NCBI RefSeq assembly: GCF_019649055.1
Contig: NW_026570226.1
Location: 1,860,001 to 1,924,000, forward strand
DNA: 64,000 nt
From: Paramacrobiotus metropolitanus
Taxonomy: Eukaryota > Tardigrada > Eutardigrada > Parachela > Macrobiotidae
Direction: 5' to 3'
In this document: positions 36,250 through 49,395 of the stretch, piece by piece
Layout of the letters: every line of letters begins with the position of its first letter
How positions within the stretch are numbered: position 1 is the stretch's first letter
Program-made: the position numbers and the translations under genes
The notes under the pieces: generated by a model
Databases searched by the model: none
The model's input: the letters and a program-made list of their open reading frames with translations, nothing else
What the model was told of the DNA's origin: nothing

Positions 36250-38388
36250 TCACCACTTTCCTTCTCGACAGTGTCCGCCTTCCATATACCACTGTTTAGC
36301 GTTAGGATACTCTTTGGCTTCAAATGCCGGGTCATGCAGTTTCTCGCATAACTCACACCAACCACTATTGGCGGCAGAATAACGTCCATGGGAAGATACC
36401 AGAACAGGATCGAAACGCCATTTCATGTACTCGTTATAGGCTGTGTCATTATTGTTCAGGTACTGCAGATAGTCCGCTAGCGCCTTCACGGAAGGGAAGT
36501 CATCAACATGGATGTACGAATTAGGTGGGTAAATTGTCATGTTGCCTCCTCCTAGCGCAACTGGGACGACGTAATTGGATAGGGCGTTGGTGAACTTCTC
36601 CGTTACATAATCCTGGCATATGCTGCAATTAATAGAGGAACGAAAACTAATTTGTGATATCATGCGCTTACCCGAATACTTAATGAAGTTATCAATTTAA
36701 TGCTCGTGAAACTGAAAAAATCAAACATGTGCCACAGTGTCACACACAATTTGACACAAATGTTACAAATGCGTATTTTACAATTGTACATCACTAACGT
36801 TTTGCTACACACTTGTGAGCAAGTTCAAGCATTTAACATTATACTCGTAATTCCTAAAAACACTTTCCAAAAGCCTTTCGTAAAGCAGTTTCAACGTAGT
36901 CTTGACAAGAAATCGTTTAATACGATAGGGGATTATAAAGAAAACAAAAATGCAAAACAAACATGCAGCTCTTATGCTGTAACCAACACCCAGTCGCAAT
37001 GTAATGTCAAACGCACCTGTTTTCAAAAGCAAGGTAAAATTTGTATTCCTTCTTCAGCAGTTGATTGCATGCCTGCTCATCGTTGCGCGAGCACTTTAAT
37101 GATCCACATTTTCCATACACATCCACATTCACATACTTTTGCAGTTGCTTGACGTAGTTTTCTCGCTTACTGTGCGTATGGCAATTACTAACATACCAAG
37201 CTACCAATTTATTTTTCCCTTCGGCAAAATTTTTTGGTGCCTGCTCCAGTGGAGCACTGTACATGTAATGTCCCAGGATATCAGAGTTCAGTCGGTATGT
37301 GTGTGTCATGTCGAAAAATCCCAGTGGAGTATCCGGGACACGGTTGTTTGGCAAGTTGGCTGGAGATTCGCCAATCAGGAAAACGTAATGTTGCTTGGAC
37401 CCACGAGGTCCAGGAAGAGCTTTCGGATCAACGTCCAAAGCGTGGAATATCACAGCATCAGCCTTATTGAGATTTCCTGCAAGTTCAAACAAATACCATT
37501 ACTTGCCAGTTCCCTGCTTATATCGACCGGAACATTCCTGAGCTTCCACATAATTCAATCAATACTAATTCAAATACAAATCATTGTCTCAAATATGTAC
37601 ATCGTAAAACAAAAATTTAAAACCAAATGAAAGCAAACATATCACGCCAGAGACTATAGCTTGTACGTAGAAAACTGTACGATAATGGAGTTTGAGCGTC
37701 GCATTGCGAAATGTTTTGCTACATACAAAACTTCAAAGCAGAACAAACTGTCGCGAGTGTCACCAGCCATAAAAACAAAGCTGTTTAAAGTAAAACTGAT
37801 TTTATCGTGCCATAAAAACAAAACAGATCTTAAAAATTTCATAAAATTCATGAAGCCTAAAGGCTTCAGTCAAAAATCAGTCAAAAATTTATTAATCTAC
37901 TGCAATTACGAGAATTATTCGTCAATGCCTTTTAATAAATTATAACTCTCAGTAAAAAATTAGCGCACACCTTTATCATTTGTAGCAGTACACTGTTTGA
38001 CAGGGCATCCGTCAAACAACTTGGATCCCATCGTCCCCCTGGAATCCGGAACACCAAAAAACTGCGTCCAAAACAACACTGTCTTTATGGCATCTGGATC
38101 AACGGGGAAGAGATTACTGGCTTGCGCCGCACTTTGTTTGCGACTGTTAATCTGCTGCTGAATATCCAGTACAAGAGGATCCACAGTACCTCCGGATATG
38201 AAAGTAGTAATGATTTTCCCCTGATCAAACCGGGAAGGGATATCCAGGAAATATATTAATGCAGCACACAGACAGATGGCTAATATTGTCCATCGCGTGA
38301 GGAACCGCGAACCCATCTTTCGCCGTGTGACAATGCTGGCATTATTGTTATGCTGCAGCGGTGCCATTGGAAGAACTTCAACAGTCAT
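36250..38388 (-). CDS. GT10 alpha-1,3-fucosyltransferase
   Basis: Exons in transcript order: 38388-37971, 37476-37017, 36622-36250 (416 aa). The N-terminus has a short basic cytoplasmic tail and one membrane segment (WTILAICLCAALIYFLDI, about residues 33-50), the type II signal anchor of Golgi glycosyltransferases. The GT10 catalytic region is clear: GESPANLP, THTYRLNSDI, GKCGS, YKFYLAFENS-ICQDYVTEKF across the second splice junction, VVPVALGG and PPNSYIHVDDFPS. These enzymes move fucose from GDP-fucose to GlcNAc in alpha-1,3 linkage, either on the N-glycan core or on Lewis-type antennae; the sequence does not tell me which. The usual FNWTMSYR motif reads FFDMTHTYR here. It ends CREGKW and stop, without a retention signal. 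Confidence 0.92.
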
Positions 38389-39543
38389 GATGATGATGGC
38401 CCGTCAAAACGTTCGGTAGCTTGGAAAACGGCGCTGCCAATCAGCGGAGCCGCATGTTGATAACCAGTCAGCTGTTATCGGTGATATTAGCACTTCGCAC
38501 CACATTAGATACGCATCAAACGTAGTGATAGCCGCGGGGAACACTTAACAGTACAGAAATACGAAGTAAACACTGTAAATGAAGAAGCTACGCCATCGCA
38601 GTGAGACACTTTCTGAACTTTCAGTTTTTCTGGAATGCTTCAGTGGATATGTACGTATTCACAAGCTGTAGTTTTAAACGTTTGGAGTTTTGCAATCCTC
38701 TAAACTTCAAGAATCTTTTGCAGGTATAAAGAAATGACAAAATCTGACTTTGAACAGCGCAGCAAAAAAACCAAGGCAAGCTTACGGTGCTGCTGACTGC
38801 CTGCTGCGGGCGAAAGACCAGAGTGTACTACTGTAATCAAAAGTTTAGCGATTTTCCGTTTTCGATACTTCGTATTTCTTCCTTGCTTGTGAACCCTTCT
38901 AGAAACAATTTGAGGCGTCACTCCTGGAAGCGTCAAATGTAAACCATTCTTCAAAAATACGGATTTTAGTTTGAGTAAATTCGTTAATTTGACAAATGCC
39001 ACCAACACGTACAACTCCAGTGAATTTTTGTGCTGTTCCAGTTTTTGTGCTGTGCTGCTTTTTGCGTTTTCCACATAAACTGTCGGCACAGCGGCCATGA
39101 ACATCGAATTTGTACGACGTACGATCAACTGGTACTTTAATCTGGTTGCTTTGAGGCTGACCTGAAGAACTCACCTGAAGAACTCGTTATTATACAATTA
39201 ATAGTACTCTAAGGTATTCGTACAATAAAATTAAATACCATTGCAACGAACACTGAAATTTCGCGCGCCGATACTTCGAATTTTAGTATGAAAATGCAGT
39301 TGATGCAAATTGGGAAATGTTCACTGCCCTCAGTGACCTGTTTGTCAGCATTTCGTGCCGCACCCGACGAGATAATCCAGCTGGCGCGGCACTTTTACAC
39401 TACAGGCAAGCAGTCCTTCGAATGCAAGCATGGCTTTTTGTTTATCCTCCTGTGTGGCAGTAAGGAAAGATCTGTGCGGTCATCCAGACTCCTCCTAATA
39501 CGTACATCACTTGCTGCACAAGATTTATAAGCCAGGGAATTCA
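38389..39543. other. Divergent intergenic region between fucosyltransferase and serine protease 2
   Basis: I support no gene here. Open frames on both strands (minus 38899-39174, about 91 codons; plus 39288-39530, 80 codons) match no family known to me and have no coherent exon partners. The region probably carries the promoters of both flanking genes. Confidence 0.45.
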
Positions 39544-42482
39544 ATGCCCCGCTGCGTCATGTGGCCGTACGGAAATCTTCTCTTCGTTGTGGCATTCGTT
39601 TATCTAGCTATTACCGGTACTAGCAAGCCTGCAATCAATCGAAATCCGCCAACTGGTGTAATTTTTATTTTATGGACGATTGTGTTATATGTAGATTTAT
39701 TCGTTTTGCAGTTTTCGGTCAATCCACCGAACTTCCGGTGACCCATCCTAACTGTGGCAAACAAGCCATTGCTCCGTCGGTACTTTCGGATAGCCGCATT
39801 CTTGGTAAAATTACATTTTTAAACATTTTGTGTTAATTAACATTGACGTAATTATTAATCTGATTTAGGAGGTGATGATGCTGTGCCTGGTAGTTGGCCG
39901 TGGCAGGTGAGAATTGGAGAAAGAGTGACCGGCGGTGTTTCATTTTTCTGTGGAGGAGCTATTTACAATAAACAGTTTATTCTGACTGCTGGACACTGCT
40001 TCCCTGGGAGGTTGGTTAATACACTGGCTACACTGCTGCATGTTCCTTATGAGTTATGAGCGATTGCGGTATTGCTCCAAATGAAAATCCTTTTTATCGC
40101 AATTTTTGTAAATTTGCAGTAGCCCATCATATCCGAAAAAGTATGTCGTACGTGTGGGAGAGCACAACATGTCGGTGTTTGAATCTTTCGAAAGAGACTA
40201 CGGTGTGCAGCAAATCTATCGTCATCCGAATTATACATATCGCGGTGCGCCCGCCAATGACCTGGCGCTGGTGCGCCTGACGTATCCGTTGGTGTTCAAC
40301 GAGAGAATCTCCAGTGTCTGCCTTCCGACGCCCATGAATGATCCAGAGCCAGGAGAGGAATGTGTTGTAACAGGTTAAATTTAAAATTGCTTACGCGTAA
40401 GTCATTCAAATTTTTGCTTTGGAATACATTTAAGGATGGGGACGATTTTTGGATCAATATTCGTATTCTACATCTGCGCCCTCTACAACCACGGAAACAA
40501 CTGTAAAGACCACAGCGGATGATGGTTTTGATCCCGAGGATGATCCCACTCCACCTTCGGCAGCGGCAAACAACGGTGCCGCTGGTGCAAATGAAATCCA
40601 GAATCCTAACTTGCAAGCCTCGCTTTCGAATCAGCATTCTGTTATCACTCCGACAACAATGACTACTACAAGAAGCACGACCGCCTCTCCGACTACCACC
40701 ACTGTAAAGACAAGCACAACAACAACCAGGTGACCACTGTTGGCACACTAACTGTAGATGCAGTGCATGGAAAGTCAATGCAACAATGGTTTCATTGATG
40801 TAGTAGGTGAAATATACTTAAACTTTGCTAATTCAGGCTTGCAGTCATGGAATTTCATTCTTACTAGTACTGACCATGAGTAAATTTTAAAACTGACGCG
40901 CTAATGCTAATGAGGTTTTGCTTTAATTTAAGCACTTTGCCAACCTCGCCGCCAAAGACAACTACCACTACGACCGCCATAAAAACAACTCCTACAACGT
41001 CCAAACCACCAACTACCCATCCGACAACCAAGCCAGCCGGTGGGGTCCGCGATATAATGACGACCACAATCTCTACAAAACCGTCCACCACTTCCACAGC
41101 TGCGGTGACCTCTACCATATCCGTGACCCCACCCGCTTCTACAACCACTGCCACTCTTCCCACGACAACTCCGACGACTACAACAACCTCAACTGCAACG
41201 ACAACAACTACTACCACCACGCGGTCCACGCCCACCACTACCACCACCACGCCCACGACGACAACAACTGCAACTACGACTTCTACGACCACAGCCTCCA
41301 CGAGTACTACAACGGAAACCACTAGCACACCGACAACGCAAACGGCAACAAACGCAGCGGAATCCGCCTCGCAGACCCAAACGGCAGCGCCGGCAAAAGA
41401 CGAACCAGCAACTACGGAAACCACAATAACTACTACAACGCACACGAGTACTACGAAACGAACGACGAGAAGGGCACCGTCGTTAAGCGATTTGCTATTG
41501 CCGTTCCTTGAGGCGGTAATAACGTCGGATCTGGATGAAAAGGAAGTTTACTCCGTGGTTACGTCACCCTCAGCAGAGCATTCGGTAAAACCCGTGAAAC
41601 CGGCGCATCATGTTGTACCACATGGACACCGCATGGTTGTCAATCCCCGGCAAGCCGCTACCGTGCCACCGTACCAGTATAGCTCGGTTAATGTCCACAG
41701 TGAAGCGTTGAAACAGGGTTTGGTCAACATTTTCGACCGGTGAGCGACAAATATGGTTACATATAAGTTTCGAAATGACAAGCAGAGAGAATTTGCGATA
41801 TTAAAATTTATGTTGGAAAATATCAAAGTTGTGCCGACTGAGCCAGACAGTGTTTTTTTCCTATAATGGTTGCTATTGCAGAACAAACTGTTCGGTGTAC
41901 TGGAAAAGCCTAATCCGGGAAACGATGCTATGCAGTATGCCTCCTGCTGCGGATATAGAGCCTTGCAAAGTAAAGGAATCACATTTCAGTTTAAATTTGA
42001 ATTCCGTTAGTTTTGTTCGAAATAATTTAATAACCGTACTAAACAACTTTTTTTTGCCAAAACTATCATGTAGTATAATTTACTTTGTGTTTCGTAGGGT
42101 GACAGCGGTGGCCCGTTGGTATGTCGAAGGGGAGATGGATCGGAAAGGGTCTGGTCAGTTGAAGGCATTGTCAGTTTTGGAGCGGGGTAAGAATTGAATA
42201 CGTATTAAATAAATATCATTTTTTTTCGGATAACTGCTTTGTTTTGCATACAGGTGTGGAGCTAAAAGACCATCGGTGTACACTCGAGTATCCAACTACG
42301 TTCACTGGATAGAGCGGGTCACAAGAAGTGCTGCAAAACCTCAATATTCGCTCAACAATCTCTTGAGCGACCTGTTTGGCTACTCCAAAGCAGCTATACA
42401 CGACGCACCGGAACCAATCCGGGAACCAAATACCATTCAGCCAGATCTTTTGCTAACGAACTCGACAATGCGCCGACGTTGA
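39544..42482 (+). CDS. Secreted serine protease with mucin-like insert in the catalytic domain (protease 2)
   Basis: Exons: 39544-39655, 39712-39804, 39869-40010, 40120-40373, 40435-40729, 40933-41739, 41882-41969, 42098-42186, 42254-42482 (702 aa). A hydrophobic signal segment follows the start MPRCVMWPYG. The activation site reads RILGG, then SWPWQV. Triad residues are His in LTAGHCF, Asp in NDLALVRL and Ser in GDSGGP. After VVTGWG, at the position of the autolysis loop, two exons insert more than 300 residues, mostly Thr with Ser, Pro and Ala, before the fold resumes with ALKQGLVNIFDRTNC. The insert is likely heavily O-glycosylated. S1 residue 189 is Glu and 190 is Pro (IEPCKGDSGG), as in protease 1. 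A tail of about 50 residues follows the last helix. The total is roughly double that of a simple trypsin. All phases agree across the nine exons. Confidence 0.92.
40435..41739 (+). other. Mucin-like Thr-rich domain within protease 2
   Basis: Two exons (40435-40729 and 40933-41739) encode runs of Thr interspersed with Ser, Pro, Ala and Val, plus less repetitive segments with acidic residues. On the reverse strand the same DNA opens long Val/Gly/Arg-rich frames, which are artefacts of the ACN-rich codons. A mixture of ACA, ACC, ACG and ACT codons argues against simple recent slippage of one triplet. Confidence 0.9.
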
Positions 42483-43410
42483 AGGGAGCTTTTTAATCTG
42501 TGATGTTTTGACTAAGTGATTTGCACTAAAATGGGGCAGTGTGTGTTGGTCACCGGTCAGGGTGTGGCGGTCACCGAATGTTGTTGGTCCAGATTTTGGG
42601 TTTGATTTGCCTTATGTGAAATGTGTGGTAAATATAATGTTGCTGATGGTTTAAATATAATTAGGCCATATTTCTGACGCATGACTGGACACTGGACAGT
42701 GGGCATATGGATGTTTTGTTAATTGAATTTTTGTTTCTGAACACACGAAATATGTCTACTAGCAGTCTAGCAGTACAAGCAGCATTTGTTCGTAGCTAAA
42801 AATTTTTCACGATTTTTAATCTCAAAATTTTCAGTAACTTTTGCCAAAAGTTTTGCCGTCTTTTGGTAATAATGACGTGCACCACTTGCTAACTTTTCGA
42901 CTTGCCGATGCGGACGCTCTACAATTGCAAAATGTAATTATGCAGTTTGGAACTGACTGCTAATCGCGGTAACCGCCGACTCAGCGAAAGTTTGCAGTCT
43001 GCCACGACGATGCCGAGCCGGTGGTTAGGTTAATTTTGAAACTCCAGTAAGTGCGACGTAGCCAGTTTTACGAAGTCCTTTTGGAATATTCAGAATGAAA
43101 AGAAATTTGTCGTTGTTTTTGTTTAGTGGTTGTGTGAACTAATTTCAATTTTTTTGTTCGCGGTTTGGTGACAGCTTTGTTCTGAACTCTGGCCTACAAC
43201 GAGTTACAAAATTGTTTTATTCTGGTATTCCGACATTAGCGTAGTTATAGACTCTTATTATCTTATAGTTACTTAGTTGTGCTGGTCGACCGCGTCTTCG
43301 ACCGTGCTCTACGTGACAGTTATCCGCACAAAAGTGATCGAAGAGCTGCAGCGGAACGGATTGCAAATTTGGTATTGACTAGAAGAAGACAATTTTCTAT
43401 ACCTGCAGCG
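42483..43410. other. Intergenic region before GALE
   Basis: No gene is supported. The 132 bases just before the GALE ATG are open in frame but contain no upstream ATG, so I treat them as 5' untranslated sequence. Confidence 0.5.
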
Positions 43411-46364
<2,954 letters not shown>

Positions 46365-47091
46365 ACGAGAGTGGAAAGAGAAAGTGACCACTTGAGCCGT
46401 GTCTCGTGTCTTTTAGTGCCCTGACTGGGTTAAATCAACAGCTCATTCTCTCACAATGAAGGGGAAATATTCAAGGCTGGCCAGCATTGTTCTTCTGCAA
46501 ACCGGATGATTAACTTGCCTTTTTCACACTCCGATGAGAGATCAAATTTAATCAGCATTCCCTGTTGTCGTCGTCTCCATAATTTATGTGTTCCTTCCAG
46601 AAATTATCTTCCTTGTTGATAACGAAGTTTTTTATCGCGAATATTGTTAATGATTGATTATACTGAACTTTGTGCCCTGATGTTCTATATTTTTCTAAAT
46701 TGCTTCGGCCTTCCCGGTGTTTGCCTTTTTGTGTAGTGCACTGTATAACCATTTGGAAAAGTGTTGTTTTTGCTGAACTCGGCAAGTCTCCATCGTTTCT
46801 GGCTGTCTAACTCGGCGCAGTCAATGCGCCAGCGCAAGCTGTGTTGACTTTTACTGGGGCGTGGAGAAAAGTGCAGTAAAACGATTAAAGTCCATACTCG
46901 CTGCATCTTATCGCGATCTTGCATGCTAACCATCTTGAATTTCTCTCTGCTTTCATTAATGATTTTCCACTCATCGTCGATACACTTGGACATCGTGCAG
47001 AAAGATAGAAAGTATCAGGTTATTGGCACGGGCCAGAAGATAATTGCATGTTTCATATTCGCATCTTCTGATTAAGGCGGCAAGCCGAAAT
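46365..47091. other. Intergenic region between GALE and the laminin gene
   Basis: No gene is supported. It must contain the GALE 3' end and the start of the laminin transcript, but I see no clear AATAAA or TATA element. Confidence 0.5.
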
Positions 47092-49395
47092 ATGCCGGCA
47101 AGGATGGCCGGGCTGCTGTCGGTGTATTCCCTGGTAATTATGGGGATGTTTTTTGCTGGAAGTAATGGCCAGTCGGGTGGATTGGTGCCGGCTGAATTGC
47201 GCCTGAATTTGGCGCGTGGTCGCCAGATCACGGCGACGGCCACCTGTGGGGAGGGAACAGCGCAACCGGAAATGTTCTGTAAATTAATCGGCGCCAGTTT
47301 GGAACGCGGTGACCAGCAACATGTGCAGCGCGTCGGGCGGGAAAAATATTTTATTGTCCAGGGACAGATCTGCGACTATTGTGATCCCAGTGATCCGGAT
47401 CGCGCCCATCCGGCGTCACATGCCCTTGATGGCTCGGAGAATTGGTGGCAGAGCCCGCCACTGTCTCGCGGCAGCCAGTTTATGGAAGTCAATCTCACAG
47501 TGGATTTCAATCAGGTATCCTCTCCCAGTTTTCCATTTTTTTTGCAAATATTACCGGTAAAAATGCAGACAAAATTGATAAAGCTAATAATAATTCTGTG
47601 TCTTCAATGTCCCACACTTTTATATACCCGACAAGCAATTCGGCGCGTCGGTTTTGCTTAAAGTTTTTAGGCAGTCGGCTATTTTCTGATTATATTTTGT
47701 GGTTAAAATGCACGACATGGCGGTTACAACTGTTATGCAACAGCTTGTAAATTCTACTTGTAAGTTGCCGGTTTCCTTGTTGACATTTAATTGGTTTGTT
47801 CACGTTTATCTGAATGTTTATGTATTTAAGTGCACTGACATTTGCGGTGACATAAACAACTGTCTGGCTTGTGAGAAAAATGCAGCAAATCTTATACCAC
47901 TTATACTATACAAAGCACCTGCATATCGTGCCGCTATGCATTCGGAAAATGTAGTTCCGATAGTCTTAAATGGTGCAGCATACAGATTCCAAAGTGTAAC
48001 CTGGCATAATTTCCAAAATTTACATTTTAGTACGTAGTAATTTGTCACAGATTAACTATACCCTTGGAAATAGTTGGAAATAAAATGCATTGCTTGAAAA
48101 TATTACAATACAAAATGGCGTAAGAATTCAGTTATTAAAGGAACATTGACCTGTCGGGTATTGTAAAACGCAAAAAGTGCAGCAAAGGCACAACAAAATA
48201 TACAGCATAATTATGATCTGAAAATTTGAAATGTAATTGTTATTCGATAATCATATGCTCGGCATGGTAGGAATTCTATATCGCCTATGTTGTCCTGAAA
48301 ATGGGTAATGCGCCGCGACCGGAAGTGTGGGTGCTGGAACGGTCAAGCGACTACGGGAAAACGTTCCAGCCATGGCAGTACTTTGCTGATCCACCCAGCG
48401 ACTGCCCACTACTTTTCGGCGTTGAACCGGACCAGCCGATTAACGGCGACGATGATGTGCTGTGCACTTCCAAGTTCAGCCGGATTGTACCGTTGGAAGG
48501 CGGCGAGGTACAATTTAGCAGTAGGAAAGCGTAATCTTGATCAAAATCGTAAACACAGTCGGCATGGAAATTGAGAGCGATTCAGCGTGATGATAATTGC
48601 AACCGTGGAATGTATGCAATGGAAGATATTCTCACCCGATTGCCGGTGTCATTTACAGATTCTTGTCTCCCTGGTTAATGATCGACCGGGCTCATCTAAT
48701 TTCCTAGCGTCGCCGGTACTGCAGAACTGGCTGAGAGCGACCAATATCCGCTTCAGCTTCCGCCGGATGAAAACACTGATGGGGCACAGTAGCGGTGTCG
48801 CACGACAGGATCAAACGGTCACGCGCCGGGTAAAACAATCAGAATTTTCCAAAAAAAAAATTTGAAAAAACAACTATAAAATTTGATAGTACACTAAAAA
48901 ATCTAGCACACTAAGAAAGTCTAGAACAAACAAAGTCTACTGAATTATAATTTACTAAGCTCACTTTGGCTTTGTCTGAAATTTATTACCAGAAATTTAT
49001 TAAGTACAATTTACCAATATTATGTATAAGGATTTTACTTTGTTTAAAACAGAAAAAAATTACAGACTAATTAATACGTAAGCGTATTCGAGCACAATAT
49101 TCAGATTTTTGTTTCTTTTTATTTTGAAAAATTGCTACCAATTATTTCTAGCAACAAATATTTACCGATATTGTGTAGAATTTCCTGTTGATAGTTTCAA
49201 TAATTTCGCATTTTTCTTCTTCCGCAGTATTACTACAGCGTACGGGACATTAGTATCGGCGGTATGTGTGTGTGCAACGGACACGCCAGCGCCTGCGAAC
49301 CGTTCGATCCGCATGACCCTGCCCGTTGGTTATGTCGTTGTGCCCACAATACTTGCGGAACATACTGTGACCATTGCTGTCCCGGATTCGTGCAG
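47092..49395 (+). other. LanA: Laminin signal peptide, LN domain and first LE motif
   Basis: Exons: 47092-47514, 48271-48507, 48659-48829, 49228-49395. The start [20 protein letters not shown] is a signal peptide, with an alternative Met at 47107. The LN domain polymerises laminin networks; it runs from [19 protein letters not shown] to [20 protein letters not shown]. The fourth exon enters the first LE repeat ([12 protein letters not shown]). Confidence 0.93.

Noticed and set aside
36700-37152. Plus-strand open frame of 150 codons
   Set aside because: It is antisense to an intron and exon of the fucosyltransferase gene and has no domain similarity.
38899-39174. Minus-strand open frame with several Cys and Lys residues
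   Set aside because: It has no ATG near its start and no recognisable domain. An upstream acceptor-like TTCAG exists, but no partner exon was found.
40864-41445. Long minus-strand Val-rich and Arg/Gly-rich frames
   Set aside because: They are the complement of the Thr-codon-rich insert of protease 2, whose splice phases and catalytic context establish the plus strand as coding.
43279-43410. N-terminal extension of GALE upstream of the ATG
   Set aside because: The frame is open but contains no ATG, and the protein starting at 43411 already has the normal family length.
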